Positions 8,180-16,102 of a DNA stretch of 47,673 bases are shown here, one piece after another. The notes below the pieces were generated by a model. It saw nothing but the letters and a program-made list of their open reading frames with translations. It did not search any database and had not been told where the DNA came from. How positions within the stretch are numbered: position 1 is the first letter of the stretch; every line of letters starts with the position of its first letter. The DNA is from Clostridia bacterium. Its GTDB lineage: Bacteria > Bacillota > Clostridia > Christensenellales > Pumilibacteraceae. A program made the translations under genes and the position numbers. The stretch spans positions 1-47,673 of the forward strand of contig JAGAPA010000084.1 in NCBI GenBank assembly GCA_017623455.1. Direction: 5' to 3'.

Positions 8180-9112
8180 ATGGAGAACGAGCAATTACAA
8201 ATTAATCAAAGCTCAGCTCAAAACGACGAAGCTACTCAGCAAAATCAGCCTATAGATACTCAGGTAACGAGTGAGGAGCAAACCGCGCCGACCGATGGCG
8301 AAGCAAAAGAGGTTGAAGCGGAAGAGCAACCGCCCAAGCCTTCGCTTATAAGCAGAATCTTAAACGTAGTATCTTGGGTGTTCTTGGTACTCACCGCGCT
8401 TGTTATGGTGTTTACAATCGTTTCGTCGCTCACGTTCAACCGCACCGACAAAAAGATTTTTGGCGTAAGCATGATGATCGTACTTTCCGACTCGATGAAG
8501 AAAACGGACTTTGCGGCAGGCGATCTTATCTTTATTACGGACGTAGATCCCAAGACGTTGAAAGAGGGAGACATTATCTGCTTTACTTCTCAGAACAAAG
8601 AGAACTTTGGCGAAACGGTAACGCACAAGATTAAATCAAAAACAGTTGTTGAGGAAACTATAACCGACGAGAACGGACAGCAAAAAACCATTTACATACC
8701 TGCGTTCATTACGTACGGAACAACAACGGGCGAAGAAGACGCGTCACCCGTAACGTACGAGTGGATAAAGGGTAAGTACGTAGGACATCTTCCTGCGGTC
8801 GGACACGTGTTTAATTTCCTCAAAACCCCGGCAGGCTACGTATGCATTATTCTCATACCGTTCGTTCTTCTTATCGGCTATCAGATCTTTAACGCGATAA
8901 AAGCCTACAAGCTCTACAAAGGCGAGCAAAAGGACGAGATAAAGGAAGAGCGTAAGAACCTTGAGCAGGAAAGAGCCGAGAATCTCAAAATGCTCGAAGA
9001 AATGCGCGCGCTTAAAGCTCAGCTTGATGCAATGAAGAGTCAAGCAACCGCGCCCACCGCGCCCGTTCAGACGGAGCAGTCAAGCGCGTCCGAGCCCAAG
9101 CAAGCGGAATAA
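8180..9112 (+). CDS. sipW: SipW-type signal peptidase I with cytoplasmic coiled-coil extension
   Basis: The 310-residue membrane protease would remove signal peptides from SipW-tagged exoproteins. The N-terminal ~55 residues are acidic, Gln-rich and cytoplasmic. TM1 is about 57-84. The catalytic box is VLSDSM with Ser105, followed by GDLIF and EGDIICF. GETVTHKI supplies His149, so this is the Ser/His (ER/SipW) type rather than Ser/Lys. TM2 is about 212-235. Residues about 245-290 are a charged coiled coil (EERKNLEQERAENLKMLEE) not usual in Bacillus SipW, which has roughly 190 residues. A weak GTGAGG-like site precedes ATG 8180. The two SipW-tagged genes that follow are the obvious local substrates. 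The symbol is given by type, not by proven orthology. Confidence 0.9.
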   Translation: MENEQLQINQSSAQNDEATQQNQPIDTQVTSEEQTAPTDGEAKEVEAEEQPPKPSLISRILNVVSWVFLVLTALVMVFTIVSSLTFNRTDKKIFGVSMMIVLSDSMKKTDFAAGDLIFITDVDPKTLKEGDIICFTSQNKENFGETVTHKIKSKTVVEETITDENGQQKTIYIPAFITYGTTTGEEDASPVTYEWIKGKYVGHLPAVGHVFNFLKTPAGYVCIILIPFVLLIGYQIFNAIKAYKLYKGEQKDEIKEERKNLEQERAENLKMLEEMRALKAQLDAMKSQATAPTAPVQTEQSSASEPKQAE

Positions 9113-9186
9113 CTTATTCAAAACAGGCATATCTTAAACGTAAACAGTAAACAGGCAAACTCTTAATGTGTAGGAGGCGAATCCAA

Positions 9187-9783
9187 ATGCGATCTAAATC
9201 TAAATCTAAAATAATTTTCGCCATCATAACAATTATAGTGTGTACGATTTTGTTGGCATCAACGTCGCTCGCACTGTTTACCGATACAGCGGAGGAAACA
9301 ACCGTCCGCATTCAATCGGGAACAATGCAGGTAGACCTTCAGCAAGCCGACAGTAACGGACACTACGTTTCGCTTGAAAATAAACCGGGTAACATCTTCG
9401 GCAACGACGGATGGGAGCCAAATCAGACTCGTGTTTATTTCTTTAAGGTGGTTAACAACAGTAATATTATCGTTAAATTCACGTTCGTGCTTATCGCTGA
9501 TATGATGGATATGGCAGGTTCGCTCGAGTATTCGTCTTTCGAGGATCAGCAGTTTGAGGACGTAAAGGGAAGCCATTCTAAGTACTACAACGCGTCATAC
9601 GACAATCTTTACGAAAACCGCAACCCAATATCCGGCCCCACATACGTGCAGATGCAACCCGGTGAGGAAAAATATTATGCGGTAGCTGTCAGAATGAAGT
9701 GGCAGAGTGGTAACGAATACCAAGGTAAGTACTGCTCGATAGACGTTTTCCTCCACGCAATGCAGGGAAACGCAACCCCCTAA
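9187..9783 (+). CDS. Small SipW-tagged exoprotein (TasA/camelysin-like)
   Basis: The 198-residue product starts at ATG 9187, because the AGGAGG at 9172-9177 lies 9 nt upstream of it. The in-frame ATG at 9166 lies before this site. A basic start (RSKSKSK) and hydrophobic segment lead to the SipW-tag variant STSLALFTDTAEETT. The body follows the camelysin/TasA plan: SGTMQVDL, WEPNQTRVYFFKVVNNSN, MQPGEEKYYAVAVRMKW, then GNEYQGKYCSIDVFLHA. It lies 74 bases after the signal peptidase with no clear terminator between, so co-transcription is likely. Expected to be exported and cleaved by that peptidase, possibly as a fibre or matrix subunit. Confidence 0.85.
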   Translation: MRSKSKSKIIFAIITIIVCTILLASTSLALFTDTAEETTVRIQSGTMQVDLQQADSNGHYVSLENKPGNIFGNDGWEPNQTRVYFFKVVNNSNIIVKFTFVLIADMMDMAGSLEYSSFEDQQFEDVKGSHSKYYNASYDNLYENRNPISGPTYVQMQPGEEKYYAVAVRMKWQSGNEYQGKYCSIDVFLHAMQGNATP

Positions 9784-9936
9784 CCGTTTCAAAAAATTTT
9801 TCAGATATTGCAATAAAAAAGCTTGGATAATTATTTATATAACGTAGGAACATGATTTGATATCTTCTTACCGCGGATTCCTCCGCAAAAAACTATGCTA
9901 CAATATTAAGGCTTAAAACTTGGAAAGGAGGTAGCA

Positions 9937-10422
9937 ATGGAAAAAAACAAAAAACTGATAAAAGGCAGTGTAAGGCTTACCGTAATCGTTTGCGTTTTAT
10001 GTGCCGTTATGTGTTTTTGCCTGTTCAGCGCAACAACGTTTGCTTGGTTTACAGATTCCGTTACTGCAAGCAATTCCACGATGGTGAGCGCGGATTATAG
10101 CGTAATTTCCACTCTTTCCAAAGAAGGAACTACCGTTACTCCGGACGTGGCAACCGCTTCGGGAATTAAAGAATACAACCTTACCTCGGGCATCTACAAA
10201 ATTGAGTTTACAGCCCAAGGCTCTGCAACTACGGGCTTTGCGTTTATTACGGTAAAAACCACCGCAGGGACTAATACGTATTTCACTCAGCAGATGGCTC
10301 CCAATTCCAATTATACTGTAAGATTATTGCTTAACGAAAATGCACACGTAACTCTTAACTATCAATGGGGTAGTCACGGCAGAACGGAAAACATAATTGA
10401 AAACGGTTCTGATATCAACTAA
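9937..10422 (+). CDS. Small SipW-tagged exoprotein with divergent body
   Basis: The 161-residue product has an excellent AAAGGAGGT at 9924-9932 just before ATG 9937. Residues 1-45 are a signal segment ending in the SipW tag TTFAWFTDSVTASN, nearly the same tag as in the giant protein. The rest (about 50-161) does not follow the camelysin plan. It is a Thr/Ser-rich beta-type domain with FAFITVKTTAG, NYTVRLLLNENAHVTLNYQW and a polar end. No further family recognised. It is the last gene of the SipW cluster, followed by a strong terminator. Confidence 0.8.
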   Translation: MEKNKKLIKGSVRLTVIVCVLCAVMCFCLFSATTFAWFTDSVTASNSTMVSADYSVISTLSKEGTTVTPDVATASGIKEYNLTSGIYKIEFTAQGSATTGFAFITVKTTAGTNTYFTQQMAPNSNYTVRLLLNENAHVTLNYQWGSHGRTENIIENGSDIN

Positions 10423-10434
10423 AAACTAAGATAA

Positions 10435-10472
10435 AAAAAACGACAGGATAAATAAATATCTTGTCGTTTTTT
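10435..10472 (+). terminator. Strong terminator ending the SipW cluster
   Basis: AAAACGACAGGATA pairs with TATCTTGTCGTTTT (one G-U pair) around AATAAA and ends in a T run, 12 bases after the stop codon. Confidence 0.9.
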
Positions 10473-10504
10473 CTTGCAATCATTCCTTTGTGTGTGCTAT
10501 AATA

Positions 10505-10653
10505 AAAGCCTATCAAAGTGCTCAGGCGTACACCCGATTATTGTCCTTTAGTAATGTAAACAATCAACTATCGTTAGTTCCTTCATCTCGGCAGTGCGCC
10601 TTCGCACCAACCACCGTCGGTTCTTTTATTTTTGGCAGTGCGCCTTCGCACCA
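10505..10653 (+). repeat. Fragmentary intergenic repeat modules
   Basis: A degraded CAGGCGTACACCCGATTATTG module (about 10515-10535) is followed by two GTGCGCCTTCGCAC hairpins at 10594-10607 and 10639-10652, each with the same CCAACCA flank. No supportable gene lies between 10473 and 10862. Confidence 0.7.
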
Positions 10654-10660
10654 ACCACTT

Positions 10661-10717
10661 AAAGCCTCCACTTGTTTAGTCAAGGGGAGGGGGACCACTT
10701 TGGTGGTGGAAGGGATA
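10661..10717 (+). repeat. Two-hairpin dispersed element, copy 3 (stem ACCAC/GTGGT)
   Basis: Flanks and hairpin 1 are the same as in copy 1, but hairpin 2 reads ACCAC-ttt-GGTGGT. Both sides of the stem changed together. Confidence 0.85.
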
Positions 10718-10740
10718 AAAATACCCACCATTAACCTCTA

Positions 10741-10797
10741 AAAGCCTCCACTTGTTTAGTCAAGGGGAGGGGGACCGCATAGCGGTGGAAGGGATAA
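10741..10797 (+). repeat. Two-hairpin dispersed element, copy 4 (stem ACCGC/GCGGT)
   Basis: Lies 80 bases after copy 3 in the same orientation and carries the ACCGC-ata-GCGGT stem of copies 1 and 2, including the AAGGGATAAATATCTAATC flank. Confidence 0.85.
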
Positions 10798-10862
10798 ATA
10801 TCTAATCCCAACCACTTATTCCTTATCCCCGTCAAGCATCACCCCCAAAAGGAGTAAACATC

Positions 10863-11576
10863 ATGAAAATTATGACATTTAACACTCAGCATTGTGAAAA
10901 CTTTATTACAAAAAAAATAGATTTTCAGCTAATGGCGGACGTTATTAAAAAATTAAGTCCCGACGTGGTGGGGTTAAACGAGATGCGCGACAAGGGTGAG
11001 CGCGAAGATTATGAAGCTCAAACTGCAATGCTCTCATCGCTTACGGGTATGCCGTATTACTATTTCGCAAAAGCCATAGACGTCGGCGGAAGCAACCCTT
11101 ACGGAAACGCGATTCTAAGCAAGATCCCGTTTATATCCGTAGAAAATATTCCTATCCCCGACCCCGATGATAAAAGCGACGGAAAATACTACGAAACGCG
11201 CTGTGTCTTAAAAGCCGTTCTTGATAACGGAATTACCGTGTTTGTTACGCACTTCGGGCTTAATCCGTCCGAGCATGAAAATGCCGTAAAAACGGTGTTA
11301 AACAGCTTAAAAACCGAAAAATGCGTGCTAATGGGGGATTTTAACGTTAAGCCTGATAATCCCGTTCTTGCGCCGATTTTTGCTAAAATGAGGGATGCTT
11401 CGCAAGGCTTTTGCCATACTAAAAAATCTTTCCCGAGCAACGCGCCCAATATTAAAATAGATTATATATTCGTATCACCCGATATGCAGGTAACGTCTTC
11501 CGATATTCCCGATATTATCGCATCCGACCACTGTCCGCATATTGCCGAAATTAAGGACGAAACTGTCCGAGCATAA
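10863..11576 (+). CDS. Endonuclease/exonuclease/phosphatase (EEP) family hydrolase
   Basis: The 237-residue product is a metal-dependent phosphoesterase of the DNase I/Mg2+-phosphatase fold. Motifs appear in canonical order: TFNTQH at 5-10, LNEM with metal-binding Glu40, YGNAILSK, THFGL with His130, MGDFN with Asp159 and Asn161, IDYIF, and SDHCPH with the Asp222/His223 pair. No signal peptide, so it is cytoplasmic. AAGGAG at 10849-10854 gives 8-nt spacing to ATG 10863. Substrate unknown: the family covers nucleases, sphingomyelinases, inositol phosphatases and sugar-phosphate hydrolases. It stands 57 bases before a serine hydrolase in the same direction, so the two may be co-transcribed. Confidence 0.85.
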   Translation: MKIMTFNTQHCENFITKKIDFQLMADVIKKLSPDVVGLNEMRDKGEREDYEAQTAMLSSLTGMPYYYFAKAIDVGGSNPYGNAILSKIPFISVENIPIPDPDDKSDGKYYETRCVLKAVLDNGITVFVTHFGLNPSEHENAVKTVLNSLKTEKCVLMGDFNVKPDNPVLAPIFAKMRDASQGFCHTKKSFPSNAPNIKIDYIFVSPDMQVTSSDIPDIIASDHCPHIAEIKDETVRA

Positions 11577-11632
11577 CGCTTTTCTTTTTAATTCATTTTA
11601 TTTTTTTACAGCATATAAAAAGGAGAAATAAT

Positions 11633-12775
11633 ATGTCATATAATTTTGAACAGCTTAAAAACTATTTTGACACCAAGATTGTCGGTAAAATGGCACCGGG
11701 AATCGATATTGCCGTAATTTACAAAGGCGAAGAGGTTTTCCGTTACACCGCAGGCTATGCGGACGAGGAGAATAAAATTCCGCTTACGCCCGACCACCTT
11801 TTCGATATTTATTCGGCAACAAAAGTTATTACTTGCACGGCAGGTCTTATTGCTGTAGAGCAAGGCTTGTTTTTGCCAGGTGATCCCGTAAGTTGGTATA
11901 TTCCCGAAATTAACGACCTTACGTACTACAAGACCGAAACCGAGATTGCAAAAAACGACAAGGTAATGGTTATTCAGGACCTGTTTTGCATGAGCGCAGG
12001 CTTTGACTACGACGTGGGTTGTAAAGAAATTAGGGACGTAGTGGCAAAAAATCCTAATGCGACTACCGAAGAAGTTCTCAAAGCGTTCTTTACTCGCCCA
12101 CTTCGTTTCAGACCCAAAGAGCGTTATTGTTACAGTATGTGCCACGACGTGTTGGCGCTCGTTATCGAAAAGGCAAGCGGAATGCGTTTTGCAGACTTCG
12201 TTAAGAAGTATATTTTCGATCCGCTCGGAATGAAGGACGCGTACTTCCATATTCCCGAGAGCGAAAAGCATAGAAAATCAGCGAAGTATACGTATAACGA
12301 TCAACTTAAAAAGTACGAAAGAAGAAGCTCGGATAATGACTATTTTGTTCCTACAAGTAACTATGATAGCGGTGGAGCAGGAGTTGTTACTAACCTTAAC
12401 GAGTACAGCAAGATTGCATACGCACTCACTCACGGTGGCGTTGGAAAGAACGGAAATAAGATAATTTCCGCTCAGTCTATTGCTCATATGCGAACAAACC
12501 TTTTAGACGAACAGCGCCTAAAGATTTATCACAATAGTAGCCTTAATAATCCGGGTTACGGTTATGGCTACGGCGTGAGAGTAAAGATGGAAAAAGGCTT
12601 AACCTCTAACTTTGCCAGCGGTGAGTTTGGATGGGATGGCGCAGCAGGCTTTATGGCGTGTTTCGAGCCCGAGCTTGACCTTGCAATCATATATGCTCAA
12701 CACGTTCTCAATCCCCACAACTACGAAAATCACAACCGAATTAAGAACTTTGTGCACTTAGCATTGTTTGATTAA
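11633..12775 (+). CDS. Serine hydrolase of the class C beta-lactamase/esterase fold
   Basis: The 380-residue product has the S-x-x-K motif YSATK with nucleophile Ser61 and Lys64. The second motif is YCYSMCHDVL, where the usual Tyr-x-Asn reads Tyr-Ser-Met. That is common in EstB-like esterases and argues against a true beta-lactamase. A Gly-rich GYGYGYGVRV stretch and GEFGWDGAAG (third motif position) complete the fold. There is no signal peptide, so the substrate is probably an intracellular ester, amide or D-amino-acid compound rather than cell wall. AAGGAG at 11620-11625 gives 7-nt spacing. No terminator was seen, only repeat modules downstream. Confidence 0.85.
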   Translation: MSYNFEQLKNYFDTKIVGKMAPGIDIAVIYKGEEVFRYTAGYADEENKIPLTPDHLFDIYSATKVITCTAGLIAVEQGLFLPGDPVSWYIPEINDLTYYKTETEIAKNDKVMVIQDLFCMSAGFDYDVGCKEIRDVVAKNPNATTEEVLKAFFTRPLRFRPKERYCYSMCHDVLALVIEKASGMRFADFVKKYIFDPLGMKDAYFHIPESEKHRKSAKYTYNDQLKKYERRSSDNDYFVPTSNYDSGGAGVVTNLNEYSKIAYALTHGGVGKNGNKIISAQSIAHMRTNLLDEQRLKIYHNSSLNNPGYGYGYGVRVKMEKGLTSNFASGEFGWDGAAGFMACFEPELDLAIIYAQHVLNPHNYENHNRIKNFVHLALFD

Positions 12776-12805
12776 TAGCGACAACATAAAGCATATTTGG
12801 TTAAA

Positions 12806-12859
12806 AATCCTTCAGTCAAAACATAAAGTTTTGCCAGCTCCCTTTACAAAGGAGCCTTT
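12806..12859 (-). repeat. Two-hairpin dispersed element, copy 5, inverted (stem AAAAC/GTTTT)
   Basis: Read on the minus strand it has GGCTCCTTTG-taAAGGGAGC as hairpin 1, then AAAAC-tttat-GTTTT as hairpin 2, then CTGAAGGATT. It keeps the order and spacing of the plus-strand copies with an unrelated, still paired second stem. Confidence 0.75.
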
Positions 12860-12906
12860 GAGTGGTTGAAAATTAAAAAATAAAGGTAGAATATAATTTA
12901 ACCATA

Positions 12907-12960
12907 AAAAGCCGTCCTTGCAAAGGAAGGGGGACCGTCTTGACGGTGGAAGGATTGGCT
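12907..12960 (+). repeat. Two-hairpin dispersed element, copy 6 (stem ACCGTC/GACGGT)
   Basis: Hairpin 1 is TCCTTGCAAAGGA. Hairpin 2 is ACCGTC-tt-GACGGT, followed by GGAAGGATTGGCT. Confidence 0.8.
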
Positions 12961-13030
12961 AAACCAAGCGTAAAATTGCATTCATTTTTTATCTTTTAGT
13001 AAAGAGTGTAATTGATTTTGTCGGTTTTTT

Positions 13031-13054
13031 GTAGGGGCGATTCACGAATCGCCC
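13031..13054 (+). repeat. GTAGGGGCGATT hairpin repeat
   Basis: GGGCGATT-cacg-AATCGCCC hairpin, exactly repeated at 41683-41706 and in its stem at 45334-45353. A GTGGG-tctg-CCCAC hairpin follows at about 13065-13079. Confidence 0.75.
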
Positions 13055-13087
13055 TATATTGAGAGTGGGTCTGCCCACCAACCGCTC

Positions 13088-13144
13088 AAGACCTCCACTT
13101 GTTTAGCCAAGGGGAGGGGGACCACCTTGGTGGTGGAAGGGATA
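13088..13144 (+). repeat. Two-hairpin dispersed element, copy 7 (stem ACCACC/GGTGGT)
   Basis: The CCTCCACTTG-type hairpin 1 contains one loop-side change (TTTAGCC). Hairpin 2 reads ACCACC-tt-GGTGGT. Confidence 0.85.
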
Positions 13145-13238
13145 AATATCTAATCCGGCAAAGCAGACAGGTCTGCACCCAATATTGTTCTTTAACAAAG
13201 CCAAACAATCAACTACCATTGGTTCTTTTATTTTGGCA

Positions 13239-13352
13239 GTGCGCCTTCGCACCAATCCCAACCATTCAACAAGAGATTGCCACGGTCATTTCATTCCCTC
13301 GCAATGACAATGTGGTAGACAGGTCTACCCAGCAGACAGGTGTACACCCGAT
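13239..13352 (+). repeat. Composite intergenic repeat, copy 5
   Basis: Same module order as the copies at 7.3-8.0 kb, with the core at 13273-13308 identical in sequence. The terminal module is degraded (GACAGGTGTACACCCG). A further copy of that module lies at about 13378-13410. Confidence 0.8.
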
Positions 13353-13476
13353 TATTGTGCTTTAGCAAAGCAAGCACGCAGGCGTACCCCCCCGATTATT
13401 GTGCTTTAGCAAAGCCAAACAATCAACTACTGTCAGTTTTCCCATATTGGCAGTGCGCCTTCGCACCAACCCCTCA

Positions 13477-13528
13477 AAAGCCGTCCTTGCAAAGGAAGGT
13501 GGCGACGAAGTCGACGGAAGGATTGGCT
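13477..13528 (+). repeat. Two-hairpin dispersed element, copy 8 (stem CGAC/GTCG)
   Basis: Shares hairpin 1 and both flanks with copy 6 (GCCGTCCTTGCAAAGGAAGG, and GGAAGGATTGGCTAA after it). Hairpin 2 reads GGCGAC-gaa-GTCG. A GTGCGCCTTCGCAC hairpin precedes it at about 13453-13466. Confidence 0.8.
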
Positions 13529-13558
13529 AACAAATTTATCTACACACGATTTTCCACT

Positions 13559-13599
13559 TTCCGTCATTGCGAGTCTACGTAGTAGGCGTGGCAATCTCA
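13559..13599 (+). repeat. GTCATTGCGAG / GTGGCAATCTC element
   Basis: CCGTCATTGCGAG, then a CTACGTAG palindrome, then GCGTGGCAATCTC. This is the forward form of the core found inverted in the composite repeats. The element type is widespread in bacterial intergenic DNA. Confidence 0.7.
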
Positions 13600-13613
13600 A
13601 TTATTACGAACAA

Positions 13614-13646
13614 AAAAATCACGACAAGTAAAATGTCGTGATTTTT
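13614..13646 (-). terminator. Terminator of the GH5-like gene (bidirectional)
   Basis: AAAAATCACGACA (13614-13626) and TGTCGTGATTTTT (13634-13646) pair perfectly around a 7-nt loop, 25 bases beyond the minus-strand stop codon. A/T tracts on both sides allow use in either direction. Confidence 0.9.
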
Positions 13647-13670
13647 CATATACGTATGAGAGATTTTCGG

Positions 13671-15503
13671 TTATTTTATTGCAATTTCAAGGTAGGCAAA
13701 GCAAGAGTCAAACGTAAGTTTTCTATCTTTTATAGTTGCAAATTTTACGTCCTTTATCTCAAAATTACCCGTCAGTTCCACCTCTTTTTCTTCCCCAAGC
13801 GAAGTTATAAACACGCCCATAATTCCGTTATTAAGAGTGTGGAAGGTAACTGCGCAATACTTGCTGTTTATAGTAAGCGGAAGAGAAAGCGAAGCAAAGA
13901 AATGCTTGTATACAAGATACAAATCGCTATCGTGAGCGTTGATAATGTCCGAGTAGTAGTTTTCTATGTCAGCGTTAATAAAATACACTTCGCCTTTTTC
14001 GTACTTGTTTACCGTATAAACGTTATCCCCATCTTTTGCGAGAACTTTAGCAGTAGCGTATTCCGTTTCAAGATTTACTTGCGCTCTTATTGGGATTGTT
14101 TTTCCGTCAATGCTTATATTATAAGTCTTGTTTGCTTCTTCTCTGCCCTTTACTTTTAAGCCCGTCAGATTTTCAAAATCACCGATATAACCTCCGTGGT
14201 ATGAAATAAGGAGTTTAGCACCGCGTTTCACCTTTTCCTTAAGCGTGTTAAGCGTGATTTTGGGAAGCCCGGTATAGCTTTTAATAGACGGTACGATGTA
14301 GTAATCGTAGTCCTTTAGCGGTTGATCTTCGTACATAAAATCTACGGTATAACCGCATTGCGTCGCCATAACGAAACTAGCATAGGCAATTTTCCAATTA
14401 TCTTGATCGAATGATAGAATTACGCAACAGTGTTTGTCGGGCGTAGGTAAGTTTTCAAGCGGAGCAAGAAGCGAAGCCATCTTTTTCATTTCTTTCATAA
14501 CAGGCTTAGGTTCGCCGTTGCTGTAGCACAAGCCGAGGTTTTGCTCTAAAGCGTTAAGGTCGTATGGCGAAAAATCAAGATGATCTTGATCAAATGCGCA
14601 CCACCACAAATATCCGTTTGTGCCGTACTGGAATGAAGTTGCCATACTCTTTTCTAAAAATTCGGGCATAAAATCGTCGGAAAGAACCATAGGTCCAAGC
14701 GTGTTTACTTCTTCTACCATGCATTTTTGATTGGCAATCCCTGCATAGTAAACGCTTTCAGCCGCAGGATGAAGAATTGCGCGCATCTTTGTTACCTTTT
14801 CCTTAGAGCAGTACGGCGTAAACAGGGGATACGGATGCGTGGTTTGCACGTCCGTGTAGTACGAAACCATAGGAATACTCCATTTGCCCCTACAAGGTAA
14901 GCTGTGCATCCCCGAAATTATCGGGCGTGAATTGTCTTCGCTCCGTATCGCGTTCGTAACAGCAGAAAGCCATAATTCCGCCTGCTCTTCGTTTGCGCCA
15001 AATTCCAAGCAGTTGCACTCATTGCCCGGCTCCCATGCCACAATACATTTTCTGTCCCTAAAATATGAAACGAACTTTTTGACAAACTTGCACGTCCAGA
15101 TAACCGCCTTACGTGAGGAAATAAGACTGTCGTTTATAAGAAGTTGCGGAGCGAACAGCCTTCCGCTCATCCAACCCGCAATAATGGAAACAATAACTTT
15201 AAGATTATGTTTTTCGGCTAAATCCAGCATTATGGAAAAGTTTTCCATTTGTTGCATATTTACGCCTTCGGGGTTTTGCAAATAGTTCTCGTCGTGATCG
15301 CGCAGGTTGAAAGACGGAGTGTTCGTCTTTGTGTCGCGTATCTGCTGAAAAGCATCCCAGGTCGGAAAAACGCGAATAGTATCCACACCGTTAGAAGAAA
15401 GCATAAAAAAGTCCTTTTCAATTACTTTTTCGTCGAACTTTTCCCACGTTTTCATGCCCGCATTTGAAGCCCAATAATTACAACCGATTGCAAAATTTTT
15501 CAT
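13671..15503 (-). CDS. GH5-like (clan GH-A) glycoside hydrolase with GATase-like C-terminal domain
   Basis: The 610-residue product begins with a TIM barrel of the GH5/mannanase type: IGCNYWASNAGMKTW at the first strand, DTIRVFPTWDAFQ, then IVAWEPGNECN with acid/base Glu162. The nucleophile region is CMVEEVNTLG with Glu264 or Glu265. An aromatic YLWWCAFDQ strand follows. Residues about 355-480 resemble the flavodoxin/GATase-like domain of GH42-type enzymes (VILSFDQDNW, YYIVPSIKSY, LLISYHGGYIG), with a beta-rich end. No signal peptide, so it is an intracellular exo- or oligosaccharide-acting enzyme. A purine-rich GAGGGA precedes the ATG. Subfamily and substrate are not determinable by eye. Confidence 0.8.
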   Translation of the reverse strand: MKNFAIGCNYWASNAGMKTWEKFDEKVIEKDFFMLSSNGVDTIRVFPTWDAFQQIRDTKTNTPSFNLRDHDENYLQNPEGVNMQQMENFSIMLDLAEKHNLKVIVSIIAGWMSGRLFAPQLLINDSLISSRKAVIWTCKFVKKFVSYFRDRKCIVAWEPGNECNCLEFGANEEQAELWLSAVTNAIRSEDNSRPIISGMHSLPCRGKWSIPMVSYYTDVQTTHPYPLFTPYCSKEKVTKMRAILHPAAESVYYAGIANQKCMVEEVNTLGPMVLSDDFMPEFLEKSMATSFQYGTNGYLWWCAFDQDHLDFSPYDLNALEQNLGLCYSNGEPKPVMKEMKKMASLLAPLENLPTPDKHCCVILSFDQDNWKIAYASFVMATQCGYTVDFMYEDQPLKDYDYYIVPSIKSYTGLPKITLNTLKEKVKRGAKLLISYHGGYIGDFENLTGLKVKGREEANKTYNISIDGKTIPIRAQVNLETEYATAKVLAKDGDNVYTVNKYEKGEVYFINADIENYYSDIINAHDSDLYLVYKHFFASLSLPLTINSKYCAVTFHTLNNGIMGVFITSLGEEKEVELTGNFEIKDVKFATIKDRKLTFDSCFAYLEIAIK

Positions 15504-15543
15504 ATTCCCTCGCTTTGTAAAGTTTTAGTACTAAATTATTGTT

Positions 15544-15573
15544 ATTCTATCATTACTCGCGCCTTTTAGTCAA
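15544..15573 (-). promoter_or_regulatory. Promoter of the GH5-like gene
   Basis: On the minus strand, TTGACT (15573-15568) and TAGAAT (15549-15544) are spaced by 18 nt, about 40 bases before the start codon. Confidence 0.75.
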
Positions 15574-15689
15574 TATTAAAAACAAAATATCATAAGTTTT
15601 GAGAAAAAGAGGGTAAATTATAAGCATAGTTAGTATAAATATAACGGCTTAATTTCATTTTTTTCTCATCATTATTTTAACAAAACGTA

Positions 15690-15718
15690 TTGCAAGTTCC
15701 GACTAAATGTGTTATAAT
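15690..15718 (+). promoter_or_regulatory. Promoter upstream of the tandem-repeat leader
   Basis: TTGCAA (15690-15695), a 17-nt spacer, then TATAAT (15713-15718). If active, transcription would start near 15726 and run through all the ~93-bp repeats before reaching the gene at 16103. Confidence 0.7.
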
Positions 15719-15725
15719 AACAAAA

Positions 15726-16087
15726 GAATCGGCTGATTTTTCAAGTACATGCAATAGAAATGTTTTTCGTGTAGTTGAATAAACAATATTGAGTTGTGTC
15801 TGCGCACGATAACGCAAATTGTTTAATTTTGCAAAAGCACGTGTAACGGAAATGTTTTTCGTGCAGCTAAATAAACAATATTGGGGGTGCGCCTGCGCAT
15901 GATAACACAAGAATCGTTTAATTTTGCAAAAGCACGTGTAACGGAAATGTTTTTCGTGTAGTTGAATAAACAATATTGAGGGTGCGCCTGCGCATGATAA
16001 CACAAGAATCGGGTGATTTTTCAAGTACATGCAATAGAAATGTTTTTCGTGTAGTTGAATAACAATATTGGGGGTGCGCCTGCGCAC
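15726..16087 (+). repeat. Four ~93-bp tandem repeats in an apparent 5' leader
   Basis: The anchor GAAATGTTTTTCGTG begins at 15757, 15849, 15944 and 16037 (periods 92, 95 and 93). Each unit has AATCG, a TTTTGCAAAAGCACGTGTAAC or TTTTTCAAGTACATGCAAT arm, the anchor, AACAATATTG, and a (G)TGCGCctGCGCA(C)-type hairpin. Units 1 and 4 share one arm type, and units 2 and 3 share the other. The last unit abuts the ribosome binding site of the next gene. The minus-strand frames here merely translate the repeats. Confidence 0.85.
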
Positions 16088-16102
16088 AAGGAGAAAAAAA
16101 TA

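Noticed and set aside
10490-10741. 83-residue plus-strand frame
   Set aside because: It runs through hairpin repeats and the two-hairpin element, with no ribosome site and no conserved features.
11633-12775. Antibiotic-resistance beta-lactamase
   Set aside because: The second motif reads Tyr-Ser-Met and no signal peptide is present, which fits EstB-like esterases or cytoplasmic hydrolases rather than a periplasmic or secreted class C enzyme.
15726-16087. Possible CRISPR array
   Set aside because: The units are contiguous ~93-bp tandem repeats without unique spacers, and no cas gene is present.
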